64,000 nucleotides of DNA from Dipetalonema caudispina. Taxonomy: Eukaryota; Nematoda; Chromadorea; Rhabditida; Onchocercidae. This document shows, in pieces, positions 1-13,765 of the stretch. The notes under the pieces are model-generated. The model searched no databases. It had not been told where the DNA came from and saw only the letters and a program-made list of their open reading frames with translations. The stretch covers positions 1 to 64,000 of the forward strand of contig JABVXV010000006.1 in NCBI GenBank assembly GCA_013365325.1. Direction: 5' to 3'. A program made the position numbers and the translations under genes. Each line of letters begins with the position of its first letter. Positions within the stretch are counted from its first letter, which is position 1.

Positions 1-63
1 CCAAAATTATTTGTTTGCAAATAATTTTTGAAGTTGAACATAAATAAGTGACATTATTTACAG

Positions 64-3000
64 ATAAATCAAGAAACCTACGCTGATATTTATAACTGTG
101 ATATCAAATCCACACGTGGTATTTTCCAAATGTCTTATGGCGAACTTAGAGGAACATTTGCGCCTGGACCTTCAACTATTGTTTCTGTAAGTTACTTGAG
201 TTAATCGCTCTGAGCACAATGACAGATTGTATTTCACTGTAACATTCTTTCTAGGATTTTTTGAATGGAATCTCAGAAAGAAAAGAATGCATATCTTAAA
301 TGCCACAAATTTCACAGGAAAAGTTTGCAAGAAAAGGTGAAAATATATTTGTTGCTGAATAAATGAGAAAAAAGAAAATAGAAGGAAAATTTTGCCGTAA
401 ACAGTTTGGATAGTAAACGATAGGTAGAAATGTCCAAGTATGGAGTCAGTGGGTAAGATGCATAAATATGAAATTAATAGATTATGAGTAAACAATATAG
501 AATCTATGTATAAATATGTAATCTTCTACAGTGGCTAATAGCAAGTTATTTTTGAAATAAATAACTCACTACCATGGAAGAATCCGGAATTTACGACATT
601 AATTTAGTACTTTTTAATGATTCCTTGCAATTGTATAGTTTATTTTATAATATCTATGCACCTAATTTAATACCTTTAAATAAGTATTGGCCATTGTTAC
701 ATCTTTATGTCTTTGAAACATCAGTTTCTTGTTTTTCCCAAGAAATTTTCCTAATATTTTTTTCAAGTGGTTTAAATTTTCTTTTTCGTAAACAGCAGGA
801 AAATCGTTAATAAACAACATTTCCACTACAGTAAGACTAAATTTTTCTTCATTAACTCTTAGATTTCACATATGGTATTTCTTGCAAGTTGTTCATAATA
901 TTAAGTGATTAGGGATGATTAAATTACTAAAAAATTCTGTGGGAAGAAAATCGATCTAAACATTTGTGTCTTAGTAATCCTAGCAATACTCAAATGATTT
1001 CATGTACGGATTCGATCAGGCGAAAATTATTAGATCCTTTGTGATACAGTCCTGAACAAGTTATCCGCTATTTAGCGTATCATAACTTAAAGTAAATTAC
1101 AATAATTAATAAATATTTCTTCATCAACAAGTTATCCATTTAAATGACGTATGTGCAGAGTGTGATGAGAATGAATGATGTACTTGTTGATGATATTTCC
1201 AGCAGTCACTTTTCTATATTTTCCCCATTTCATAGACTTCGTGTTAATGATTCTTAGAGAAGAGTTTGTATATTTTCTTTTCGATTATTTTGAAGGAGTT
1301 GGAGGCAGACAAATGTCGCAGATGTTAAAATAGACTGGAATCGTTAAAATTATTATGGAAACTTCTGCTCTGAGTTGTTTATGCACCTGCACAGAGCAAT
1401 TCTTCATCGGTTGTATCCGTTGAAATGACGAGTGATAAAATGTAGACGAAATTGGGAAAATTTTGCAGAGAGATTTATATGGAGAAAAAAATTGATTTGA
1501 TAGCTTTCTTTCACAAAATTTATGGCAAAAATTTTGTTTTTTTCGTGGACTTTTTTTCTAAAAAAAAAAAAAATGTTCTTTGCACAGAGCTTCAAAAAAC
1601 ACCTCAAAGTGCATGGCAGCATTCGTTAGTTTCAGAGCAATTTTTTTTTTTTCTTTTTAAATTTCATGAGGTTTTTGTAAATTTCAGTAAATATGAATCG
1701 TACCGCTTAACTTGCGAAAAAATAAACCAGTTGGTGGAATTTAGTCTTTCCGCAACTGTTGGAATGAAAAACTTAACTTTTGTGTGCTACAATAATTTTT
1801 CGTGTCAAGGATTTTTTTTCCTAAATGAAAGAGAGAAGTGGAAAGAGGTAAAATGAAGAAAGGTTCAATTTAATCATATTTCTTAATATCCTAAACTGAA
1901 GTATATGATTAATTTTATACATTCTCTGTAAAATTTCAAGATGATTCAGTGGAAATGTATTATATGATTCTTTGTAGGATATGGTGAAGCAAAATGATGG
2001 AGAGATATTGGGACCGTTGGAGATTGATGTCTCAGAAATGGCTGCTACTACATACGGTTGTGACCCCAAAAAATTACAACGAGAAAGTGCTGGATCGTTA
2101 CGTCATAGGTGCCATTCGTTTAATTTTTATGTGACAAAAAAATTTTTAATTGACTCACAAAAAAATTCATTCTAGTTACTGTATACTTTTACTAGCAATT
2201 TGTTCCACGATAACTTTCAAGTTTTTAAGTTTGTATCGATTGTTTAAATACAATTCATTGAGTGTTATAGATTCTTAGTTATTCAGAATCAATGATAACA
2301 CAAATTTTTTGTCCTCTCTGTTATGATTTTTTGAAAGCAAGAAGGTTATAAGTGAGAAACAGGCAAAGGAGAGAAATTATTCGCCAAGAAGTAGCTCAAT
2401 TCGTTTTAAATTTTAGAAATATTTATAAATTAAGATTTTTTTTTTTGCTGGAAAACTTCAAAAAAAAAAAAGAGAACTAAATTAAATAAATATCAGAATG
2501 GCGTTAAGTGATGGAGCGGTAATCACAATGTGTAATTCTTCGGGTGCAACACTGAGGCCAACTGCAACATCAAGAAGTAGTAGTAATATTGCTGGTGGTT
2601 CCTGTATTGCTTATCCAGTTCAGCTGAATCGTAAGAGTAAAGGAAAACCGGATAATGTATGCCAATTAATGGCAATTGCTGATCAAAAAACGTCGATCGG
2701 ATCTAGAGCGCCATATCAGTTAGTTTTGCAATAAACATTACCCATATTTATTATGAAGTATAATCAAAAAAAAAAAAAAAAAAATAATTCTTCTTTAATA
2801 AATATTCCAAATAGATTGTTAACAATATTAATATTTCAGGAAAAAAAGCGAAATAGTTCCAAAGGTGTCCATTTTTGTTAGTATTGAGAGTTCACTTGAA
2901 TTGCTCATTCTTTAGCCCATATCAGATTCTTGATAATAATCGATCACTACTACTATCAGTTGTATGCTTTAGCATTCTTAGTTAAATTCTTATGAAATAT

Positions 3001-6000
3001 CCATTCCAGTGAAGATTTCTAAGTTCTATTTCGTATTCAGTAAGATGGTATATGCTTATATGAGTAATCATTAAAAGTGGAATTTATGTAAATTCAAGTC
3101 AGTTCAAAGAAACTAATTTATTTTTGAAAAGTTCAAAATTGCAGGACAAGAAATGAAAGGACATTACCGAAGGGCCGTTCGGTCAGTGTAACAACATTTG
3201 GTGCTGATTTCAGTGGTGGTGAGTCAGGTAACATAATGGCAGCTGCAACGATGTCTCTGAAACAGTTCGCATCTCAACTTCGATCACCACGATTTTTCGA
3301 ACCTGTCACAAATTTGAAATGTTTTGTACCATATACACCACCACCTATGTTAAGTCCAATGAGGCGAGGCTCGGGCCTATTTTGGAAAATTTCACAAACT
3401 CCTCCATCAAAGGTGTTTATTTATTAGCGTTGTACTATTTCTTTTTCTCGGATATTATTGACTTCTTGCAATGATAAGCCTGTACATCTCATTTGCATAC
3501 AAATCGTTTAATTTTTGAGTAACGAAGCTGCAGTTGCATTGTTAGTGTTCGGTTTGATTTTCTTCTTTGTTCACTGCAAATTTTTCCGGTGGACCTTTTT
3601 GGTTTGTTTATCAAAATATTAGCTTTGCAATGAAACATCTAGTTCACTTAAAAATAATTTAAAATTAATTCTGAAGTTTGACATATATAGTTCGTGTTTT
3701 TGACGCTGTCGTTTGTAGATCAGCATGCTGCAATCATCACAGGGAAATAATTTTGACAAAGCAAGAGGTGAGAATTTCAAACTCTTGGAATTTATTCCAT
3801 TTTTTTATTGTCAAATTATAATAATTTACTATCTTGTTTGGAAAGTATTGTATCTTCTTTTTCACTTTTAATCTTCTCATTTTTGCCTTTAGTTTCTATA
3901 TATTATCTCAAACTCATTCCAAATGAATTCGGTGGGTTACACAACGAAGATTAGTAGTTGTCTTTGAGGAAATTTTACCGGAAAAGAAAAGAAATGAAGG
4001 ATTTGAAGGCATTTTCTCTTCTTTTCGTTGCAGCTACCATTTTGATTCGGTGCTGTACAAAACAGAAATTGTTAGATCAAATTAAAACACCCAAAGCTAT
4101 CGTCACATCTTTGAGCGAAAAATTGCTAAATTGCGATATTTTGGAATATTTCATAATTATTAAACGAACTATACTGCACAGTCAACAACGATGGAATATT
4201 ATTCGTACTTTATTGCGCTTGAAAGCAACCTGAGCCCTGAAAAGTTCATTGCCGTAAATGCGATGATTAATTCCGTTTCGATTACAGCTAGCGAGAGTCG
4301 TCATGAAAGTGAAACAGATGAGGAACCAAGCGGAAAACGTCTACGACGGTGCATTGCGTCAACACTGCAACCGGTGAAAGAAGGTTCTGCAGATGAGGAG
4401 CAACAGGAGATGCGAACACCGATTCGGAAGAATGGATTATGCTATTCATCGCAATTTTTCGATGTATGTTTATCCTTTTTCCACAAACAAATTCCTAAAC
4501 TGACGGTAGAAAATGAAATTCAATTTAATTTCCAAGGTTTTAACAAATATTTGTTTCTGTCGGAAGAGTTGGATTGGGAGACGAGAAATCATGATGTGAT
4601 TATTGTTGCGATTTACTAAAACAAGTTATTATGATAATTTTCCACAGCAGATTCTTTATAGGCCAGATTACTACATTTGGAAGCCTTACGAAAAGAATCG
4701 GATATCACCTGGAATAATTCTAACACATCAAGTATACCTCCTGGTGCAGCAAATTTACCCTCTCCTAGGTAAATAGCGATTTAATTTTTCGAAATTTATT
4801 TTTTCATTTTGGAAATTACACTTCTACACAACATGTTTATGTTGAATTGAAGACTTTATTTTGTGTCTAATTTTCGATCAATTCAAAAATATTGCCGGTA
4901 CAGAAAGAGGATTAGATATTATAGTTGTGGAGTGGAAATATGTAAAGGGAAGAAAGAAATTAACACAAATCCAGTTGTTCTTATAATTAGTGATGATTAG
5001 TTTTGGAAGATTGTAAGGTACTTACAAGAAAAGGTTATAAAAGAGTACTATAAAAGTTTAAGAGTACTTACAATCTTCAATTCCATTCGGTTACAAATTT
5101 ATGGAAAAGTTTGCATTATTTGATCTCTCACTAATTATTACTTATTGATTGCATTTACTGTCTTTGCATCTTTCACTGTTAGTAACAGTTGACACATTTG
5201 GATATATTTTTTGATCATCGTTTATATGATAGTGATCGATAACACTGACAGATATTTTCAGGGAATTATCGGTTTCATTGGATGGTGAAGCTTTAAGAAA
5301 GGTTTCGTCATGTTCCGATTTCGGCGAAGAAATTTACGTTGCTCCAGAATCCGATGCTGTGCCGTAAGTCATAAATTCCTTTTAAATTACATCGGTCGTT
5401 GAAACATTTGGACTTTATTCTAATTCAAATTTTAGAATTTCTTTCCAGTCTTTGAGAGATTTGATCTTCGACTATTTTATTACTTATAGGCACATAAATT
5501 GTGGACGTGATTATCAAGTAAAGGTTAAAAAATGGGCTGATCGAGCGATAAGCGATGAAGAGCGTGATGCTATACCGGATCGTGATGATGCCATCTTCGA
5601 TTGTAATGTCATTGATCATCTGGACGATTCTGCTGGTATATCTTCAGAAGTTGCGATTTGTAATAAGTGGAAAGAATTCTTTCAGAGTCTATTATAATTC
5701 TGTCTTCAGGACTTTCTCAATACTCGTTCTTTTATGATAATATAAATTGCTGCTAATATTTCTTTTCAGTTGAAGCCTATGAACTGTTAGCTTATAGCAA
5801 AGCGGTACCACGGCCAGGTAGGAACAGAGAGTTGGCACTACATTTGCTAATGGAAAACAAGGTTTGCATGCACCAGATTGCAAAAAACTTCCGATATTTC
5901 CATAAAACTTTCCTTATTGTTCAAGCCGGTGATCATGCATGTTTTTTCTCATTATTCCCGGTAATCTAAACCTCGATCTTTCCCTTCAAATATCAATATT

Positions 6001-8671
6001 TCCACGCACATACTTATTTAGGGGAATATTCAAGAAGCTGTTTTGGATTTAATGCGATCGGATACGCTGGATTGGAGTCAGTATCCGATCATCTACAATT
6101 CGATATACACTGATACTAATTCTTGGACACCGGAAGAAATCAGTTTCTTCCAAGATGCCATTTACAAAGGCGAAAAAGATTTCCATCAAGTAGCATCAGA
6201 TGTTAGTCTTACTTCACTTTTCCCTTTAAATATTATATTGAGAATCAAAAATACATTAAAATGTTCCAGAAACACTACATTAAGTAAATCTGTTTTTATG
6301 AGACCATCTCCAGAAAATGAGTAAGAAGCAGATGAACATATGATCAATCCAAACTATATGGATAATATAGCAATCCTCATGAATCTTTGTATATTCGATT
6401 TTCAATATCTTCTTTCTCCATGTTATCCGTTTTTATGCATTACAGTTGGGTAACAAAACAGTGAAACAGTGTGTGGAATTCTATTATATGTGGAAGAAAG
6501 CATGCCCAGATGATTATCGGAAACTAAGAAATTTGCGACGTAAACGTCAGTTACTGGAAATGCAACAACAGGTTATCGATTTTATCATGGATGATATTTT
6601 CCGACGTAGTTCACTAAAATGATATTCATGAATGCATCAAAATATTTTGTTTCTCATTCGTAATACATCAATTTCACTATTTAATCGTTTGAAGTGAAAA
6701 CCTTATGAACGTTAACTTGAATTTTTGTTTTGTTTAGCTCGATTTGATGGAAAGTTACAATCTGAGGTCGAATAGTCGACCAGTTGAAAGTGGTGAATTG
6801 TCGGGTTCAGAAGAAGGAAGTGACCTGTCGGCGATTTCTCATGAAACCGAGTAAATCTTAGTCCTTTATTTTGTGTTCCTAACGTAACTCTTTCAAAATA
6901 TCGAAAACTTTTAACCTGTAAATAGTATATTTTAAAGTCAAAAATTACCAGTTACATGTTTCTTAATGATTTTTGTTTTTTTGTTATTGCAATGTTTATT
7001 TGCATCGTATTTCGATTCCACAACTTTACTAAGATTTAAAATATATTGTTGGGTTAGTGAATGTCATGGGGTAGGAATGAAACGATTTTGCGAAAATCTA
7101 ACATCTACAAATATAAACTTTTAACTTGAATTTTTCCTTATATTATTGTAAATGTCAAATTTTCCTGAAATTACTTCATTGGTAATAGAGATACTGCCAA
7201 ACTTCTGGGTGTTTTTCTAGCACGATTTTTAATTTTTATTTGATTTCAGTAAGATGAGAAGTAGACATTCGGATAGGAACACAGGTTGTTCGCCGATATC
7301 ACGGAAGTACTCAATGGCAAGATTTGGGGATGTGCCGCATTCAAGCGCTCCATCGTCGATGATTGTGGGAAATGTTGGTACACCGAGATCTTTTGCTCAG
7401 GTAATACGGTAGCACATCCTTCATTGTATTTTACAATTTCAGGATATACGGCCAGTCAGGATTGCCAAATTATTTATGTCCATGAGACATTTGATTCAAT
7501 AAATTTTAGTCGAGACAACCAAATCTTTCAAATGCAAACTTTTTTACTAAACTGAGCAAAAGTTTTGAAATGCTATAGTTTTCAAAGTTTTGGCAGCAAA
7601 GAAAAAATTATGTAATAAATGATTTCGACATCAGAACCTTGTAGAAAAGCGCAACAGATCTCATTTTTGCTTTCTTATCTCTCATCAGCAATTATGTAGT
7701 GCAAGCTTAATTTCTGTCCGAACTACTTGCAAAATCTTAATGCGCAAATGTTACCAACGTACGTTAAAAAACGTGATAGAAGACCTTCTTATCAGGCTTT
7801 TGTTGCTTCTTTTTGCAGTTACATCGAACACCCGTCAAAAAAGGTGCTCAACCGGCAGCTGATGGCTTCTTCCATTGTCGCCTTTGTGATAAATATTTCG
7901 AAAAGGTAAATACTTGTTCACGTATAAAATATATCCATTGTATTAGTCGAAAAATATTTGTTAAACTATGCTTTGACAAAGCCTAAGTATATTGTTGCAG
8001 TGTTATGACTTGATTTATTTGATTTTCATGAAGGAATTTAGGATCTAAACAACTTTTTTTCTTTTTTTCAGGTAAAAAGTTTAAATGCCCACATGAAATC
8101 GCATGCAATGAAAGCAAGAGCTGAAGCTGAAGCAGCACAATCACAGCTCATTTTACAACATCACGACAATAATACTAAAACAGCTAATGCTACCAATATT
8201 CTCGAGAAAACGATGTCAACAAAAACCTTACCAATGACTGATTCAATGTCGTTCGTTCATCATCACCATCATCATCATCATCATCATCATCAGAAGGAGC
8301 AGCAACAAAGCGCTTTGAGTACTGATCCACCGAAAGCTAACATTGAAAGACCAACTATGCAAGTAACGAATAATTTTGTTGCTGGTTCAACTACCGCAGC
8401 TATTGTTGCTTCAGATCAGCATCCATTTGTTCCGGTTATCGATAAATCAGGAGGTGGAAGAAGGCTTGGTCAAGATCTCTTTGTGCAAACATCTCTAACT
8501 CCCGAGCACCACCAATTCACTCAGAATACTCTGATGTCCGGTTCATTGGGTCTAGCAGCCCATCAAGCTCTCAATCAGTCTCTTACTGCTGCCAGTGTTC
8601 TCAATCAATTTCCGCAAGCACAAGCATTGCAATTTTTGAACAATTTACAAAATCCAACCATTACTCATTGA
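64..8671 (+). CDS. saeg-1: ELM2-SANT-C2H2 HDAC scaffold, MIDEAS/TRERF1/SAEG-1 family (5' partial)
   Basis: Exons read by eye, all phases consistent: 64-186, 1978-2108, 2497-2718, 3145-3412, 3719-3767, 4288-4463, 4662-4768, 5262-5363, 5490-5635, 5770-5861, 6022-6201, 6446-6571, 6738-6850, 7250-7400, 7819-7905, 8072-8671; 890 codons here and open at the 5' end. In this numbering, residues 223-242 carry a family motif before ELM2 ([18 protein letters not shown]). ELM2 starts near 393 ([11 protein letters not shown]) and ends with [13 protein letters not shown] covers about 506-557 ([24 protein letters not shown]). A C2H2 finger has C682, C685, H698 and H702, followed by a [10 protein letters not shown] helix. 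The C-terminus has an 11-His run. Known for the family: ELM2-SANT recruits HDAC1/2; MIDEAS scaffolds the MiDAC complex and C. elegans SAEG-1 acts with EGL-4. Nuclear location is inferred. MTA and MIER proteins were considered, but the finger and the pre-ELM2 motif favour this family. The first exon is the least certain. Confidence 0.88.
5003..5080. repeat. Imperfect intronic hairpin
   Basis: TTGGAAGATTGTAAGGTACTT (5003-5023) pairs with AAGAGTACTTACAATCTTCA at 5060-5079 with small bulges, around a 36-nt loop containing tandem TATAAAAG. It lies in an intron of the ELM2-SANT gene. Confidence 0.6.
8258..8290 (+). repeat. CAT/CAC triplet repeat coding poly-His
   Basis: Eleven consecutive His codons, mostly CAT with one CAC, inside the last exon of the ELM2-SANT gene. 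They are followed by a Gln-rich stretch (QKEQQQ). The frame is open on both sides, so the run is coding. Length may vary between individuals by replication slippage. Confidence 0.9.
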
Positions 8672-8941
8672 CATTGTGAATTTTCTGCACTGTCATTTGT
8701 TAGCTTTGTTATTGATATCTCGTTCCTTATTTCGAGCCACTGGTCATTTTGCCTCTTTCGATTCTTTCTTTCTTTTTCTTTTTGTTTTTAATGATCATGC
8801 AAAAATGTAGTAATGTCCTTTTTATTTTTTCGAAGTTTTCTTTGGAACGAAAACAAGATCAGGTAGTGCTGAAAATTTTACTGTAGGTGTAGAAAAGATT
8901 TTTTGAAAGGGAAGCTAAAAGATACACTTAATGAAAATTGT

Positions 8942-8947
8942 AATAAA
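8942..8947 (+). other. Poly(A) signal of the ELM2-SANT gene
   Basis: AATAAA lies about 270 bp after the TGA at 8669-8671, on the coding strand, in AT-rich sequence with no further open frame. It is the first canonical signal after the stop. Cleavage site not determined. Confidence 0.5.
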
Positions 8948-10260
8948 CCCCGAAGACATTTCGATATCTTTAAAAAAAAAACCAATTTTAATATTGAAAT
9001 TGATTATACTAAAGACAAACTAGTTATGTGATTGTCAAGGACAAAATTTCCAGATGAAATTTAGAATTAAAAAAAGTAAAGATAAAACTTCTGGTGCATA
9101 GCGGGAGGCAAAAGTCTTGCATATTTTTGCATCTGTTGTCATTAAGTTAGTGCATAAGTTCGTATGTTTCTTTATCAGATCTCTTCCATAGAAGTTTTAA
9201 GATTATTATTTATCATTTTTCTTCTTTATTCAAAGAGTTTCCAGTTTTTTCTAATTTAATTCAGTTTAGGATTCATTAAAAATCTAGCAAATAAGATATA
9301 TCTAGCAAAGCAATACAGAATTCTAAATTAGCTTTTAGCAACCTAAGCAAAGGGAGCTTTCGAGGCCAATGGTTTGAAATTACTTTTCCACTTCTAAATT
9401 AAGATTTGATTAACATTCACTATCTACATTTCATTTTAAATTTACTAATTTACATTATAGAGTTTTCACTTAAGTATGGAAGAAAAGTTATCACTAATTT
9501 TCATTAGTAGTAAAGAAATCAGTGGAAAAAGCAGTCCAAGAAAGAATTTGACCAATATTCTGCAGTTAATTATCATTGATCAGAGCGACAATATTTGCCA
9601 AGTAATGAGATCCGATAACTCCATACAAATATACATATTCATGGGACTGATTTATCACATTATTTGTGAAAAAATTCTGTAAACATAACGATACGTATTA
9701 TAAATTTTTATATTACATTGTAAGATTTGCAATATCTTAAAAAAACAAACACACGAACTTGTGCATTTAATTAAAGCCATAATTATTTTCCTTTACATCA
9801 TACTTGTCATTCTTACAACTATTAATTTACAGGGTGAATGATTTTGTTTTGAGATAGAATACTTCCAACTTCTTGTTTAATTACAGCAGCTATTAGAAGA
9901 TCCTAATTGCTTCGACCTAAACATTTTATTTGGCTAATGTTGCCTCCTCATACATTTCCATATTTCATATATAAAATAGTATTTGTATCAAGTTTCTGTT
10001 GAAACATTTTTCAATGGTATATTTCTCCGAAATTCATGGTAAATGCCTGAATGTAGCAATATCTCAGGTTCAATTGATCTCCTAGGTATACCTCGCTACA
10101 TTAACGTTTTCTCTATAAGATCAGCTCAAAATTATGTAAAATCAGGTTTAATTTCTTAGAAACGGGTAAGAGAAGGTAGGAAGGAGTAAGAAGAGGTGTG
10201 TTGCAGGATAAGTGAAAATTATGACCTTCTGTTTAGTATTCTTTATTGAAAATTTTGCGG

Positions 10261-10287
10261 TTTTTTTTTTTTTTTTTTTTTTTTTTT
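10261..10287. repeat. Poly-T run (27)
   Basis: Uninterrupted homopolymer in intergenic DNA. Length is probably unreliable in the assembly. Confidence 0.9.
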
Positions 10288-11350
10288 AATGTAGAAGGCT
10301 GGAAATTACCATGTTCGATGCCATATTTCTGCAATTTTCCTAAAATGATTCTCCTAAAGGAATGGAAAATTTTATTTCTTTAATGCTTTGCTAATTTCTG
10401 GAGATTTTGATGTAATAATTACAAAATTCTATGGTATGTGTTTGAGATTACCTATCCACCTTTTCTTATGCAAGTTTCCAGAAACTATATTACCTCATCA
10501 TTATTGTTAATATCTTCTTTATGATCGGAGCTTTCTGTAAACTCAGAGATTCTTCTCTTTTTTGAACCAGTTTTCAAATCAGTCCCATTTTTTCATTTTT
10601 TTCCCGAGAAGGAAAATTTCCCCAATCCCAAACCAAATTAAAACTCTTAACAATATTTCTGCGCAATTTTTTTTGTTTATTTTGTTATCCCTTCAATGAA
10701 AAGTTTTTGTTAAAACGAGACAGATCATCGTACTAATCCTCTGTTATACATGATTCTGATATTATATACATCTGAGTTCAGATATTCGTTTTATTACCGG
10801 TTAACTTGAAATTAAAACAAGTTTAAATGAGTGAGAAAGGAGATGTATGAAAACTTTGAATTGAAATTCGGATCGATAGATTTTGAAATGACTGTTAGTC
10901 AGGATGTGAAGGATACTTTTGTCTTTGCACCAGTGATTATAGATATTTTTATGTTGATACATATTATATAAAAACATTACTGTTGTCTATAATTGTGATT
11001 CTCATCTGTTTTCGCTCGTTTAATGAACCAGCCATGTGCTCAATTTCGATAAGTTGAACATTCAACATCTTAACAGCTTATTATTTATAGTTCCGAATAA
11101 ATTTGCATTAGTTACATCTACATATATATATAGATAATATCATGGTAATACCAGATTTCAATATATTTAAACTATCTCGATATGGGAAAAACTGATTTGT
11201 ATAGGTTCTTTCCGGATTATAGATTTATGATAGCGCCCATTTTACTTGATAGCAATCATGATGTTATATTAATATGGCCATTAATTTCCATTATCTTATA
11301 AAAGTATTAAGCAATTTATATAAAAATTTTACGGAGGAATGATGTTTTAT

Positions 11351-12588
11351 CTACAACTTGCATCGTCGAGAATACTCATCGAAAATAGACTGAAGCTTCT
11401 TGAAATCTTTGGAGGAATAAGTATCCTGAAAGATGGGAAGCTGAGGTATTTAAATAATAAATCCAATTTTGGTATTCTTAGTATTGCATCTGTTAGGTTA
11501 AACCAAATATATTACACGATGAAAAAGTTTTACATTTATGGAATGATAAAGAAGAGTGAATATAGATTTCCCAAAATATGAAATTATTTGATGCGAGAAA
11601 TTTGGTAGTAATTTAACAAAAAAAAAGAAAAAAAATAATTATAAATACTGATGGATTTCCAGTGATGGCAATAATTTGTTTCGTATCAGGCGGTAAATTC
11701 TCATCTTCCACAGATACCGCTTTCAACTCTATACCTTTTCTATGAGCTGCTTGACTTGCTTCAGTTGTGCTGTCCTGAGAAAAATACAAATAAATTTGTG
11801 GCCTTATTCATTAAAAATTATGCAGTTAAATTGATAGATAATTTTGAAAAAGAAATAAAAATACTGAAGAGATTTGTTAACAGTGATAATAAACGGTTAA
11901 AGAATGAGATAGACTACGGTAATGAAGAGTGGAAACCTGTGAATATCCATCGGTGAAAATAATCATTATTTTTCTAGCACCTTTTCTTGCACCAAATTTT
12001 TCATCGAATTCATTGATTGCATAATGAATAGCTTCGCCGGTACGTGTTGTACCACCATTTGATGGTGCTTGACGTAAATCCTTGATGGCTTCTTCTGCCA
12101 TGCTATGTTTACGTAAATGAAATAGGGTATGCGCTCGTTTCGGTCCCGAATAATATATCGCAGCTATCTTGAAAATTGAGCAAACGATAGCTGTACACGG
12201 TTCACATCATGTAATTAGTTTCTCACCTTTCTGGACTTCCTCAATTTCCGGTCATAGCGAGTTTGCCTTTCGAAAGTCCGTTGTACGTTTCAATTAAAGA
12301 CTTTTCAAAACCTTGGAATATTCGCAGTGGAATTACAAACTAAGTAATTCCAAATTACCCTCTTTTTAAATTTTTGCTTTAATTCTTCATAGTTTGAATT
12401 TTTAAATTTATCAAATACTAACAATTGAAGTGAAACCCTGAACAGTTTTAAGGAAAAACGAACACGTGCAGATGTTCGGTTAAGATTTAAGGATTTGATG
12501 AGGATTGATGCAAAATCAATGTAAATGTCGCGTTTATCTGATGCTCCCCCAGAGAAATCCACCAAAAATACAACATCCAATAAACATC
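11351..12588 (-). CDS. VWA-domain unit 2, altered MIDAS (start not resolved)
   Basis: Minus-strand exons: 12588-12464, 12167-11937, 11774-11649, 11425-11351 (TAG at 11353-11351), about 185 residues forming one VWA domain. Strand 1 reads CLLDVVFLVDFSGGAS, so the metal site is D-F-S-G-G in place of D-x-S-x-S. The later site residues are kept: Thr in GGTTRTGEAI and Asp in MIIFTDGYS. The tail ends FDEYSRRCKL. The first exon needs one base from upstream (phase 1). No convincing start or signal peptide lies between it and the TAA at 12739-12737. A candidate leader at about 12697-12656 would create TGA at the junction. The second junction uses a weak donor (CGT followed by GTTCGT), chosen because it restores the RIAAIYYSG strand. 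Either this is the second domain of the upstream unit or a separate gene with an unseen first exon. Confidence 0.7.
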
Positions 12589-12736
12589 CTGTAATATTTA
12601 ATATTTCCAACATTAAAATTCATTTGAATAATGCTTCCAACGTTGCTTTACAAAGAAAAAAAAATTGACAAACTATGTTTCTCATTCTCATTTACAAGCT
12701 ATTTCTTAGTGAAACAAATCAAAGAAAATGGAAAAT

Positions 12737-13711
12737 TTACGAGCCTGATTTGATATTGACTTTCATCGGGATATTTCTGGTTGTCGTAATAGATAGGGCA
12801 GCAGCAGTAATAGCCTTAATAGAAGGTGTACTAACGAAGCGAACCGGTCCGAAAGTAAATTCAGCAAGAGTGTCACTTTTCATTCCCAAATTTCGAGAAA
12901 CTTTTGTCTTTTTATGAACATTTCTCTGCCTACAGAAAGATAAGCTTGAACAGAAGTAAATATAAGCTAAATCAAGAATAGAATAGACAGGGAAAATGAA
13001 GCACTCAGGACTTACCCATGATTCTTAATTGTAGTATCTTTACAGAAGAGATGAATTGCTTTATCATGAGTGATACTAACTAAATACATATGATACTCAT
13101 TTACAAGTTGCGACTTACCCATGTATGCGATATTTGGTTGCAGTGATAGTAGTAAAAGTATTATTAATGCCCGTCAATGATGAAGTTATCTTCTTCTGAA
13201 TGAAGGAATTTTTCAAACCAAGACATTCACTATACGGTTTCAGTATATTCTGCGAGATATTTAAAAAATTGGTATTTACTACGATATGTGATGAATCATT
13301 GTTAACAAGAAGTAATAAACCTCGCCTGAAATGATCATTATATATTGGATTAATGAATCAAAAACAAGGTACTCTGTCATAATTAATACCTTTGTTTACT
13401 ACTTAAAATTTTTATCATTGTTATGACCTTGAATTCTTCTTGTTCGAATGAAATTTATGATTAAAAATATATTAATAATACTTAAAAAATTATCTATCGG
13501 TTAAAATTGCAACCTTTGAATTCAAAATCATTGAAAATAAAATACAAATGATTTACATGTTGTGCAACTTTGAAACAGTTGCAACAAAAAGTTGAACATT
13601 AGGTTGAGCGACGAGACTTGCTACATTCTGCTGCACTTCTCTGGAATCCCTACAATGATTTATTTTTATTTATTTTTTTTTATTTATGATTTATTTTTGT
13701 TTACAATGATT

Positions 13712-13765
<54 letters not shown>

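Larger units (their letters stand above)
8672..11350. other. Convergent intergenic region, no gene seen
   Basis: This lies between two convergent gene ends (plus-strand ELM2-SANT, minus-strand VWA unit). It holds the presumed 3' UTRs and a 27-T run at 10261-10287. The short open frames (for example 9476-9682) have no family signature and no flanking splice sites that extend them. Confidence 0.6.

Noticed and set aside
4191..4619. 142-codon open frame taken as a single gene
   Set aside because: Only 4288-4463 is coding; it is exon 6 of the ELM2-SANT gene, bounded by TTACAG and GTATGT.
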